Below, piece after piece: positions 1 to 7,722 of a DNA stretch of 64,000 nucleotides. Every line of letters starts with the position of its first letter. The stretch's first letter is position 1. The DNA is from an uncultured Gammaproteobacteria bacterium (GTDB lineage Bacteria > Pseudomonadota > Gammaproteobacteria > Steroidobacterales > GCA-2729495), in NCBI GenBank assembly GCA_937921935.1, contig CAKZWQ010000006.1, positions 1 through 64,000 of the forward strand, written 5' to 3'. The notes beneath the pieces are model-generated. The model ran no database searches. It worked only from the letters and a program-made list of their open reading frames with translations, and was not told the origin of the DNA. The translations under genes and the position numbers were made by a program.

Positions 1-1
1 A

Positions 2-280
2 GATCTGGCACAGCTGTGGGCGCAGTTGCTGGGGCTGGAGACGGTGGCCCCCCACGAGGATTTCTTTGCCCTGGGCGGGCATTCGCTGCTGGCGACCCGC
101 CTGGTTGCCCGTATCCGCGAACAGTTCGGCCGGGAAATCCCTTTGCTGGCCGTCTTCGAACATCCTACTGTGTCAGGGCTCGCCCGGATAATGGCGGACC
201 TGCCGGATGCAGGGCTGGCAGGCAATCGGCCCGTCTTGAAGCCTGTGAGCCGTCAATTGACTAACAGCCGGCCTGAATGA
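2..280 (+). CDS. Nonribosomal peptide synthetase, C-terminal carrier (PCP) domain, partial
   Basis: The left edge cuts this gene; only the last 92 residues are present. They form a peptidyl carrier domain: a leading helix ([13 protein letters not shown]), then the phosphopantetheine site [11 protein letters not shown], whose serine carries the 4'-phosphopantetheine arm, then the helix ending in [12 protein letters not shown]. About 27 residues follow with no thioesterase or further condensation domain, so the protein ends on a carrier. It is either the last module of a multi-protein line or a short adenylation-carrier protein whose product is released by another enzyme. folE begins 19 bases downstream on the same strand and may be cotranscribed. 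The product cannot be inferred. Confidence 0.85.
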   Translation, partial: DLAQLWAQLLGLETVAPHEDFFALGGHSLLATRLVARIREQFGREIPLLAVFEHPTVSGLARIMADLPDAGLAGNRPVLKPVSRQLTNSRPE

Positions 281-299
281 TGGGCCGAGGGGTAATAAT

Positions 300-911
300 A
301 TGTCAGCCCAGATCCCGTTCAAGCGCAGGGAAGTTGCCGTGACTGAAGAAGCCGAGACCATTGATGAACTGGCCACTCATTTCAAAGAGATCATTACCGG
401 TCTTGGCGAGGATGTGGACCGTGAAGGCCTGGTTGATACGCCCGTGCGAGCTGCCAAGGCCATGCGGTTTCTGACCCAGGGCTATCGTCAGAATCTCGGG
501 GACCTGGTCAATAACGCAGTTTTCACCAGTGACACGGATGAAATGGTCATCATCCGAAATATCGAGATGTACTCCTTGTGCGAGCATCACATGCTGCCCT
601 TTATTGGTCAGTGTCATGTCGCTTACCTGCCGCAGGGTAAGGTGCTGGGCTTATCGAAAATAGCTCGCATCGTGGATTATTTCGCGCGGCGTTTGCAGAT
701 TCAGGAAGTTCTGACTAAGCAAATTGCCGAGTGTGTCAAAGATGCCATCGATGCGCGCGGCGTCGGTGTTGTTATCGAGGCCAAGCACATGTGCATGATG
801 ATGCGTGGCGTGGAGAAACAGAACTCCACCATGACCACGTCCTGCATGATGGGCTCGTTCCGCGAAGACAAGGCGACCCGAGAGGAGTTCCTGCGGCTTG
901 CGCGACCGTAA
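300..911 (+). CDS. folE: GTP cyclohydrolase I
   Basis: Converts GTP to 7,8-dihydroneopterin triphosphate, the first step of folate (and pterin) synthesis, in the cytosol. The 203-residue length is normal for the family. Visible hallmarks are the zinc ligands in [10 protein letters not shown] (Cys and His) with the second Cys in KHMCMMMRG, and the active-site stretch [14 protein letters not shown]. The zinc-dependent type is therefore intact. The ATG at 300 gives a family-like N-terminus. It follows the synthetase gene by 19 bases and is closed by a strong terminator about 20 bases after its stop, so it is the last gene of that transcript. Confidence 0.95.
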   Translation: MSAQIPFKRREVAVTEEAETIDELATHFKEIITGLGEDVDREGLVDTPVRAAKAMRFLTQGYRQNLGDLVNNAVFTSDTDEMVIIRNIEMYSLCEHHMLPFIGQCHVAYLPQGKVLGLSKIARIVDYFARRLQIQEVLTKQIAECVKDAIDARGVGVVIEAKHMCMMMRGVEKQNSTMTTSCMMGSFREDKATREEFLRLARP

Positions 912-931
912 GCGAATGCCCCAATAGCTAA

Positions 932-960
932 TAAAAACGGCCTGTCAGGCCGTTTTTTTT
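932..960 (+). terminator. Rho-independent terminator after folE
   Basis: A perfect stem AACGGCCTG / CAGGCCGTT with a very short loop is followed by eight T residues and preceded by an A run. The A run on the other side means it could also serve the minus-strand glpQ transcript that ends at 984. Confidence 0.9.
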
Positions 961-983
961 GTCCAGCGGTTGGTCAATGCCGA

Positions 984-2072
984 TCAGTCTTTCGCGTCCT
1001 GTTGCTGCGGGGCGTTATCGCAGGCTGCCCGTGCAATATCAGGTTGCTCCGTGAACAGGCCATCGACACCCGCCTCAATAAACAGTCGGTGCTCGGCCAG
1101 GGAGTTGCCCAGGGCCGTGTTGGGGCCAGTGCTACGCAGGTTGGCGGGCAGGAATTCATTCTCAGCGCGAAAGGTCCAGGCGTGCACGAGCAGGCCGAGG
1201 CGATGGGCGCGCTGAGGGAGATCCGTAGCGTTCTCGCTCTTGAGATTGCCGGCTGCATCGCGCGGGATTAGCAGGCCGTACTTCGCCACGCCGATTCCAT
1301 CCACAAACTCTGCGAGCTGGCGCAGGCCGGCATCGCTTAGCTGGGAGTCTGCCGTTTCCGGATCATCCGGGTCGTAGCCAATCAGGTAAACCAGCCGCAT
1401 GTCAGTCAGCTTGTTGAGGCGTTGCAGGCTATCAGTCTCAAAGGCCTGAATGAAGATGGCTGCATCTGGTCCCTGGTAACCGTTCTTTTTCAGTTCGGCA
1501 ACCAGTGCGCCTTCCGGATCCAGCCCCCTGTCGCGAAAATAGGCCGGGGACTTCAATTCCGGGTACAGACCGATAGTGCGACCGACGATCTGCTCCATTT
1601 CGCGCACCATGTCGATGATGTCCTGCAGGCTTGGAATCGGGAACAGATCGTTCAGGGAAGTATTGGCAGGACGGATTTCCGGCAGCCTCTCTCTGGCTCT
1701 GAGTTGCTGTAGTTCAGCCAGGCTGAAATCTTCACTAAACCAGTCGGACTTCTCTTTGTCGTCAACGGTGCGTGTCGCCCGTCGTTTGGCGAATTCCGGG
1801 TGGTCGGCGATGTCCGTGGTACCTGCCAGTTGATTCTCGTGTCTGGCAATAAATTGACCGTCCCGGGTCATGACCAGGTCCGGTTCGATGTAGTCAGCGC
1901 CAAGGAGAATTGCGAGGCGATAAGCTGCCAGCGTATGCTCGGGTACATAGCCGCTTGCGCCCCGATGCGCGATTACCAGGCATTGTTGTTGTTCGGTTTT
2001 AGCCGCCACAGGGCCCGCTATAAGCAGGGACATAAGACCGGCGACAAGCCCGGTGCCAGGGAAGAATTTCAT
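984..2072 (-). CDS. glpQ: Periplasmic glycerophosphodiester phosphodiesterase
   Basis: Hydrolyses glycerophosphodiesters (lipid head groups) to glycerol-3-phosphate and an alcohol. It has an N-terminal signal peptide of about 24 residues ending at PVAAKT, so it acts in the periplasm. The GDPD barrel shows HRGASGYVPEHT (catalytic His and Glu) and the metal/acid site YIEPDLVMTRDGQFIARHE, and closes with AGVDGLFTEQPD. At 362 residues it matches GlpQ rather than the shorter cytosolic UgpQ. Its start codon directly abuts the start of the divergent PhoX-like gene, which fits joint use in phosphorus scavenging. No good Shine-Dalgarno was seen before this ATG. Confidence 0.92.
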   Translation of the reverse strand: MKFFPGTGLVAGLMSLLIAGPVAAKTEQQQCLVIAHRGASGYVPEHTLAAYRLAILLGADYIEPDLVMTRDGQFIARHENQLAGTTDIADHPEFAKRRATRTVDDKEKSDWFSEDFSLAELQQLRARERLPEIRPANTSLNDLFPIPSLQDIIDMVREMEQIVGRTIGLYPELKSPAYFRDRGLDPEGALVAELKKNGYQGPDAAIFIQAFETDSLQRLNKLTDMRLVYLIGYDPDDPETADSQLSDAGLRQLAEFVDGIGVAKYGLLIPRDAAGNLKSENATDLPQRAHRLGLLVHAWTFRAENEFLPANLRSTGPNTALGNSLAEHRLFIEAGVDGLFTEQPDIARAACDNAPQQQDAKD

Positions 2073-3653
2073 TTGTACAAGCCAGTCATTATTGCGATCG
2101 CTGTGTTGGCGAACTTTGGTTGTTCCGGTAGCCCTGCTCCAACCGATACCGGCCGGGTACCGATGTCCTGGCTCAAGCCTTTACCCGACAGCGGCCTGCA
2201 GGCCCAAGTATTGTTAACGGTAGGGGATCGTATTGGTGAATACCAGCCGCCCGGCCGTATTGATGGGCTGGGCGCGTGGCAAACGGACAAGGACACCTTG
2301 CGCATTCTTGCCAACCACGAACTGCCGGCTACCGGCGGTTATCCGTACCGACTCGCAAACGGGGTGGAATTGCGCGGTTCACGCATCAGCTACTTCGACC
2401 TGGATCTGAACAGTCGCGAGCTTCGGGCAGCGGGCCTGGCCTTTAACAGTATTCGTGATCGCGAGGGCAGGGCGGTGACGGTTGCCACGCAAGTCAGCGA
2501 ACAACCCAGGCGGCCAACGGCCGGGTTGAATGCCTTGTGTTCGGCGGCTGGTTATACCGCGGGCGAATTCGGCTTTGTCGATGATCTGTTTCTAACCAAT
2601 GAAGAAGTGACTGCCCTTGAAGACCATCCCCATGGCGGCAGTGTCTGGGCCCTGGATCTTAATCAGCGGGAACTATGGGCCGCGCCGGACCTTGGTCGTG
2701 GCTCATGGGAAAACGTTGCCGCCGCGGCTGCGCCCGAGGACTATATCGCCTTGCTATTGGGCGATGACCTGGAGTTCGGTCGAGCACCTTTGTATCTGTA
2801 TATCGGCCGCAAGCAGGGTGATGATTTCCTGGGCCGGAACGGTTTGCGCGACGGGCAGTTGCATGTGTGGGTTGCCACTGGGGGTGATCAGTCACCGGCT
2901 GACTGGCGCGGAACCGGCACTGCGCGGGCGGGGCGATTTGTTCCCCTGGCCGCCCGACTGGATTCCCGGGCTGGTGACGACGGCTATGACGCAATGGGCT
3001 ATCGCGATGACACGACCCTGCGCGAGGCGGCCTGGGAATTGGGTGCTTTCGCCTTCTCGCGACCCGAAGACCTGCATGTCAATCCGGCAGATGGCTTGCA
3101 GGCGATTTTCGCATCCACCGGTCAGGGTAGATCGGTACCCACCGATGATTGGGGGACTCTGTACCGGATAGACCTCGGCTTTGAGGCGAGGGCCGATGGC
3201 CTGCCTGCGGCGTCCGCTGTGCTGACCATCGTCCATGACGGAGATGACTTCGGCGACCGGGGAATTCGTAGCCCGGATAATTTGACCTGGGCGCGAGACG
3301 GCATGGTCTATGTGCAGGAAGATAAGGCGACCAAGCTGGCGAGCTTTGGCGCGGACACGGGTATTGATGCATCACTATGGCGCATTGATCCTGACAATTT
3401 CGCGGACTACCAGCGTCTGGCGGTTGTTAATCGTGCCGTCCCTCTGCCACCCGGTGCTGTGGACAAAAAAGCTGATGACTTCGGTGCCTGGGAAAGCTCC
3501 GGAATCATTGATCTGGCCGGCCGCCTGGGTTTGCCCTCAGGCCAGCGGGCCTTCCTGCTGAGCGTGCAGGCTCATGGGCTTCGCAACGGGCCCATCGGTG
3601 GTCGCGGTGACCTGGTGGAGGGCGGTCAGTTAGTCTTGCTGACTAGCGAATAA
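2073..3653 (+). CDS. PhoX-like (DUF839) phosphatase, predicted exported/lipoprotein
   Basis: A 526-residue protein of the DUF839/PhoX family, whose characterised members are calcium- and iron-dependent alkaline phosphatases. Supporting motifs are NEEVTALEDHPHGGSVWAL, RPEDLHVNPADG and, near residue 400, RSPDNLTWARDGMVYVQED. These match the repeated blade motifs of PhoX. The TTG at 2073 is chosen because AGGGA lies about 10 bases upstream and because it gives a short hydrophobic N-terminus ending in a cysteine (NFGCSGS), an imperfect lipoprotein box. Upstream ATGs in the same frame would overlap glpQ by more than 200 bases and destroy that signal. Enzyme specificity is inferred from the family only. 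Confidence 0.75.
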   Translation: MYKPVIIAIAVLANFGCSGSPAPTDTGRVPMSWLKPLPDSGLQAQVLLTVGDRIGEYQPPGRIDGLGAWQTDKDTLRILANHELPATGGYPYRLANGVELRGSRISYFDLDLNSRELRAAGLAFNSIRDREGRAVTVATQVSEQPRRPTAGLNALCSAAGYTAGEFGFVDDLFLTNEEVTALEDHPHGGSVWALDLNQRELWAAPDLGRGSWENVAAAAAPEDYIALLLGDDLEFGRAPLYLYIGRKQGDDFLGRNGLRDGQLHVWVATGGDQSPADWRGTGTARAGRFVPLAARLDSRAGDDGYDAMGYRDDTTLREAAWELGAFAFSRPEDLHVNPADGLQAIFASTGQGRSVPTDDWGTLYRIDLGFEARADGLPAASAVLTIVHDGDDFGDRGIRSPDNLTWARDGMVYVQEDKATKLASFGADTGIDASLWRIDPDNFADYQRLAVVNRAVPLPPGAVDKKADDFGAWESSGIIDLAGRLGLPSGQRAFLLSVQAHGLRNGPIGGRGDLVEGGQLVLLTSE

Positions 3654-3807
3654 TCGCCCGTACGGCCCCGGCGAAAAGCTTATCCACGCTCATTTATGGT
3701 CTTTTCGCCTCAGAAAATGTGCCTGCGCAGCAAGGTGTCAACGAAATAGGGGGACAGACAGGAAGCTGACCTGTCCGGACCAGACGCCGGGCAATGCGGT
3801 TTGCAGA

Positions 3808-4038
3808 ATGCACCCCATGAACACGCAACACAAAACGCAGAGAGGCCGGCCGCCCCTGGGGCGCACCCGGATGGTAACCATCGGTATCCGTATGGAGCCC
3901 ACTGAACGCGAGCAACTGGAAGTGCTGGCGACGAGAAGCGGTCATTCCCTGTGCGGCTATTTGCGCGAAATCATTCGTCGCGAACTGGCACAAGACGCAG
4001 CCGTAGCTGAAGACGTTCCCTTGAGAGCCTGCAGCTAA
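3808..4038 (+). CDS. Small ribbon-helix-helix-like DNA-binding protein
   Basis: A 76-residue basic protein. After a charged N-terminus (RGRPPLGRTR) comes VTIGIRMEPTEREQLEVLAT, which reads as a beta strand plus helix A, and then HSLCGYLREIIRRELAQ as helix B. This is the layout of CopG/Arc-type regulators or antitoxins. No toxin gene adjoins it: the next gene is an MFS transporter beyond a terminator. An alternative ATG at 3820 would remove four residues. The target and partner are unknown. Confidence 0.6.
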   Translation: MHPMNTQHKTQRGRPPLGRTRMVTIGIRMEPTEREQLEVLATRSGHSLCGYLREIIRRELAQDAAVAEDVPLRACS

Positions 4039-4079
4039 TTCATCCTCATATATAAAAACGATTCTCCCCCAATTATTGC

Positions 4080-4105
4080 GACCGCCATCCGGCGGTCTTT
4101 TTTTT
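4080..4105 (+). terminator. Rho-independent terminator after the ribbon-helix-helix gene
   Basis: Stem GACCGCC / GGCGGTC with loop ATCC, followed by eight or more T residues. It lies inside the longest possible reading frame of the next transporter gene and so argues for that gene's downstream start at 4157. Confidence 0.88.
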
Positions 4106-4156
4106 GCCCGGGCTTGGTGTTGGCTGCCCGCGTCTGGCAGTCTGGCTGCCCAGCCT

Positions 4157-5497
4157 ATGAATTCCATTAACCCCACAGCCGGCGCGTCGGGGCCCGCCCG
4201 TCTCGGCCCCATCCAACTCAGCCCTGGTGTCCGTCCGCGACACGCCGTGGCTATGTTTTATTCAGCGACCTTCATGATGGTCCTGATTAATGTGGTGGTT
4301 TTGCTCAATCCCTATCTGCTTCATCAGCACCTGGGCATGCCGACGGAAATTCAGGGCAACTTCACGGGCAATCTCACGGTGCTGCTCGAAATCATCGTAT
4401 TTGCCCTGGTTGTTCCCCTGGGAGGCTTGTCGGATCGAATCGGCCGGCGGCCTATCTTTGTCGCCGCTTTCCTGTTTTTCGCTGCGGGTCTGGCCTTGAT
4501 GCCCTTTGCCACCACCCCCTTGCAGTACGTGCTCATCCGTTGTCTGACGGCCACCGGCGCAGCCTGCGGGGTGACCATGGTGTCGGCCGTGTTGGCCGAT
4601 TACCCGGACAATAGTGATCGCGGCAAGATGATTAGTTTGAATGGCATCTTCGTCGGCCTGGGCCTGGTGCTAATTGCCTCCTTCGGTTTTGCGCAACTGC
4701 CCGAATTGCTGGCCAGGCGAGGTTTTACGGGCATTGATGCCGGGGTTTATACCTTCGGACTGGCGGCGCTGGTCGCACTGGTCTCTGCGCTGGTGGCGCA
4801 CTTCGGTCTTAAAGGCAGGGACGAGACTGACGATGGCCAGACGCGTGAGAGTTTCTCGCAGCAACTGCAGGTGGGCTTTGCCGCTATCCGGGCCAATCCA
4901 CACTTGCGCCTGGGTGCTGTTGCAACTTTTGTGTCCCGCGGTGACCTGACTGTACTGGCGGGGTTTTTTACCCTGTGGCTGGTTGCCCTGGGCACTGATG
5001 GTGGGCTGCAAGCGGCTGATGCCCAGGGCCTGGCAGGGCGTTTGTTTGGCGTTTCACAACTGGCCATGTTGCTGTTTATTCCCGTGATGGGCTTCATCGT
5101 GGACCGCTTCGATCGCACCACGGCGCTTATCGTGGCAATGGCGGTTGCGACTTTGGGCTACGGTGCGCTGGGTATCGTGCCGAATCCCTTGGAGTCACCG
5201 CTGATTTATCCCGTTGCCCTGCTGGCCGGTGCCGGTGAAGCGGGGGTGATCGTAACGGCGCCTGCCCTGGTGGGTCAGGAAGCACCGGCGCGGGTGCGAG
5301 GCTCTGTCATTGGTTTTATGGCGCTGGTGGGTGCCCTGGGTGTGCTGATCAATGTGAAAGCTGCTGGTGTGCTGTTTGATACCTGGATGTACCAGGGTCC
5401 GTTCTTGTGGATGGCCGGTCTGAATGCCCTCGTCTGTTGCTGGGCTGTCTACGTTCGGCTTCGATACGGTGCCCGCGCATCAGCGGTCAGACCCTAG
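4157..5497 (+). CDS. MFS transporter, window paralogue 1
   Basis: A 446-residue major facilitator with about 12 membrane helices. The loop 2-3 motif GGLSDRIGRRP is canonical. It belongs to a subfamily seen four times in this window, marked by an N-terminal LGPIQLSPGVRPRH, then IQGNFTGNL, RGDLTVLAGFFTLWL at mid-protein and GQEAPARVRGSVIGF near the end. The ATG at 4157 is used because the longer frame starts before a terminator hairpin. It converges on hemL with a gap of only six bases. The substrate is unknown; relatives here sit beside DUF1838 and aldehyde dehydrogenase genes or a metal ATPase. Confidence 0.85.
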   Translation: MNSINPTAGASGPARLGPIQLSPGVRPRHAVAMFYSATFMMVLINVVVLLNPYLLHQHLGMPTEIQGNFTGNLTVLLEIIVFALVVPLGGLSDRIGRRPIFVAAFLFFAAGLALMPFATTPLQYVLIRCLTATGAACGVTMVSAVLADYPDNSDRGKMISLNGIFVGLGLVLIASFGFAQLPELLARRGFTGIDAGVYTFGLAALVALVSALVAHFGLKGRDETDDGQTRESFSQQLQVGFAAIRANPHLRLGAVATFVSRGDLTVLAGFFTLWLVALGTDGGLQAADAQGLAGRLFGVSQLAMLLFIPVMGFIVDRFDRTTALIVAMAVATLGYGALGIVPNPLESPLIYPVALLAGAGEAGVIVTAPALVGQEAPARVRGSVIGFMALVGALGVLINVKAAGVLFDTWMYQGPFLWMAGLNALVCCWAVYVRLRYGARASAVRP

Positions 5498-5503
5498 GGG
5501 AGC

Positions 5504-6754
5504 TCAGCCCTCCGACTGCAGTAAGGCTGCCAGCATTTCCATGTGTTCCGGGGTATGGGCGTGCGACAGAAAACCCACTTCGTAGGGGCTGGGCGGCAGG
5601 TACAGACCCGCTTTGAGGCCGGCCTGAAACAATCGGCTGTAGCGCTCGCCCAGGTCGGCCGGCAGGGCCGCGGGTGAGCGCACAATCCCCTTGCCAGCCG
5701 ATGACAGCCAGAACAGGGAGCCTGTGCGCTGAAGCTGCCAGCTGGTGCTCTCGTTGACAGCCTGTTCCAACCGGGCGCCCAGAGCTTCGAGGTAGGCATA
5801 GACCTCACCGTCCACAAGAGCCGCCAGGGTTGCGTGACCGGCCGCCATGGCAATGGGGTTCGCGCTGAGGGTCCCGGCCTGGTAGACAGCACCCACGGGC
5901 GCGAGGTTTTCCATCAGGCTGCGATGGCCAGCCACTGCACCCACAGGAAAGCCACCGCCGATGATCTTGCCCCAGGTGACCAGGTCAGGCTGGATTCCCA
6001 AGTCCTGAGTGCAGCCGCCGAAACCCAGGCGAAAGCCCGTGATAACTTCATCGAAAATCAACAGGCTGCCCTGGTCCCGGCACCGTTGTGCCAGCCTGCT
6101 GAGAAAATTCCGCCGTTGCGGCAACAGGCCATAGTTAGCGGGCAGGGGTTCGATGATGGCCGCAGCGATGTCTTTGTGTTCAGCAAAGATGGCATCCAGT
6201 GCTGCTTCATCATCCAGGGGGGCTACCAGCGTGTCCGTGACCACGCCGGTGGGAATGCCCGCGCTATCCGCACTGCCCTGGCCGGCCAGTCCCGAGCCTG
6301 CGCGAATCAGCATGGCGTCCGTATGCCCGTGGTAGCAGCCGGCAAACTTGAGCAGCTTGTCTCGCCCGGTGGCAGCGCGCGCGATGCGCAAGGCGGTCAT
6401 CACCGCTTCGGTGCCGGAGTTCATAAAGCGGATCTGCTCGGCCCACGGCAACTGCTTGTTAATCAGTTCAGCCAGGGCCAGGGAGGCGGAATCTGCGGTA
6501 CCAAAACTCCAGCCGCGCTCAAGGGCGGCAGCGACCGCTGCTTTTACCGCAGGCGCGCTATGTCCCAGGATCAGTGGGCCGAAGGCCATGCAGAAATCAA
6601 CATAGCGGCGGCCGTCGATGGCCTCGATACAGGCACCGGAAGCGGATTGCATGAAAACCGGTTCGCCACCGACAGCCCGCAGGGCGCGGACCGGTGAGTG
6701 CACGCCACCCGGGGTGACACGTTGCGCGCGCTTAAGTAGCTCGTCGTCCGTCAC
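5504..6754 (-). CDS. hemL: Glutamate-1-semialdehyde 2,1-aminomutase
   Basis: Converts glutamate-1-semialdehyde to 5-aminolevulinate, the second step of the C5 tetrapyrrole route, using PLP. The 416 residues keep TPGGVHSPVRA at the N-terminus, NSGTEAVMTALRIAR, GCYHGHTDAMLIRAGSG, FDEVITGFRL and the PLP-lysine motif WGKIIGGGFPVGA. The tail PEHMEMLAALLQSEG ends a few residues early compared with typical members. It is the last gene of the coupled operon cysG-cysK-hemA-hemC-hemB-hemL; its ATG overlaps the hemB stop by four bases. Catalytically it looks intact. Confidence 0.93.
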   Translation of the reverse strand: MTDDELLKRAQRVTPGGVHSPVRALRAVGGEPVFMQSASGACIEAIDGRRYVDFCMAFGPLILGHSAPAVKAAVAAALERGWSFGTADSASLALAELINKQLPWAEQIRFMNSGTEAVMTALRIARAATGRDKLLKFAGCYHGHTDAMLIRAGSGLAGQGSADSAGIPTGVVTDTLVAPLDDEAALDAIFAEHKDIAAAIIEPLPANYGLLPQRRNFLSRLAQRCRDQGSLLIFDEVITGFRLGFGGCTQDLGIQPDLVTWGKIIGGGFPVGAVAGHRSLMENLAPVGAVYQAGTLSANPIAMAAGHATLAALVDGEVYAYLEALGARLEQAVNESTSWQLQRTGSLFWLSSAGKGIVRSPAALPADLGERYSRLFQAGLKAGLYLPPSPYEVGFLSHAHTPEHMEMLAALLQSEG

Positions 6755-7722
6755 GGCCGACGGGCTGCATAAGTGATGATCATGTTGGCGCCGGCGCGCA
6801 GGCAGGCTAACCAGCTTTCCTGCTGGGCGGCTTCCCGGTCAGCCAGACCGTTAGCGGCCAGCAGATCAATGGCTGCCTGCTCGCCGCTGACCTGGTAGGC
6901 GGCGCGGGGTCGATTCGGCACCCGGTCGCGCAGCCCGCTCAGAATATCCAGATAGGGCAGGGCAGGTTTCACGATCAGGATATCCGCGCCTTCATCGGCA
7001 TCACGTTGCGCGCTGGCCAGGGCATCGGCGGGGCGGGCCGGGTCGAGCTGGTAACTGCGTCTGTCGGTCAGTACGTTGCCCGGCGAGGGTGTGGACTGTG
7101 CCGCTTCTCGAAAGGGGCCGTAAAAGGCTGAGGCAAATTTTGCTGCGTAACTCATGATGGCAGTGCGGTCCAGGCCCTGGTTGTCCAGGCTGCTGCGAAT
7201 GGCAGCGACTCGCCCGTCCATCATGTCGCTCGGCGCCACGCAGTCTGCACCCGCTTGTGCATAAGCCAGTGCCGCCTTGGCCAGCACTGCAACCGTCGCC
7301 TCGTTATCAACGTAGTCGCCGGCTTCATTCAACAGGCCACAGTGACCGTGGTTGGTGTGGGAGCAAAGACACACGTCGGTGGCGAGCCAGATCGCGTCAC
7401 CGAAACGTAATTTTATTGCTGCGATCTGGGCGGCACAGAAATCAAAATCCATGGCGGTCGCATGCTTCTGGGCTGGGATGCCGAAGAGCAGAAACTTGCT
7501 GATGCCGGCGGACAAATCGGCCTCAATCTGATTTAGCAGCGAGTCGGGTGACTCCCGGTAGACGTCATCCATGCCGGCTACCGCTTCCCGCCGGGCCAAC
7601 CCATCAACGACAAACAGGGGCTGCACGAGTTGCTCGCGGCTGACACGGAATTCTCGGGTCAGCTCGCGCAAGTGGGGATTCAGGCGCGTGCGCCGCAGAC
7701 TTAATCGACCCATGTACGCCAC
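6751..7722 (-). CDS. hemB: Porphobilinogen synthase (delta-aminolevulinate dehydratase)
   Basis: Condenses two 5-aminolevulinates to porphobilinogen. The 323 residues contain the zinc-cysteine site DVCLCSHTNHGHCG, the two Schiff-base lysine regions (SYAAKFASAFYGPFREA and ILIVKPALPYLDIL) and AYQVSGEQAAI, where most relatives have GEYAMI. It is therefore a zinc-type enzyme with mild divergence. The ATG at 7722 has GAGG seven bases upstream; an inner ATG at 7713 is the alternative. It overlaps the HemC/D-like gene upstream by 22 bases and hemL downstream by four, showing translational coupling. Confidence 0.93.
   Translation of the reverse strand: MAYMGRLSLRRTRLNPHLRELTREFRVSREQLVQPLFVVDGLARREAVAGMDDVYRESPDSLLNQIEADLSAGISKFLLFGIPAQKHATAMDFDFCAAQIAAIKLRFGDAIWLATDVCLCSHTNHGHCGLLNEAGDYVDNEATVAVLAKAALAYAQAGADCVAPSDMMDGRVAAIRSSLDNQGLDRTAIMSYAAKFASAFYGPFREAAQSTPSPGNVLTDRRSYQLDPARPADALASAQRDADEGADILIVKPALPYLDILSGLRDRVPNRPRAAYQVSGEQAAIDLLAANGLADREAAQQESWLACLRAGANMIITYAARRP

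Noticed and set aside
4076-4156. A longer N-terminus for the first MFS transporter
   Set aside because: It would begin before the terminator hairpin at 4080-4105 and would be translated through it; the paralogues all start close to the LGP...PGV motif.
3694-4212. A 172-codon minus-strand frame over the small regulator
   Set aside because: It spans a terminator and the start of the MFS gene; the plus-strand ribbon-helix-helix pattern is the better explanation.
5834-6697. A 287-codon plus-strand frame
   Set aside because: Antisense to hemL, which has all catalytic motifs; no ribosome site or recognisable domain.
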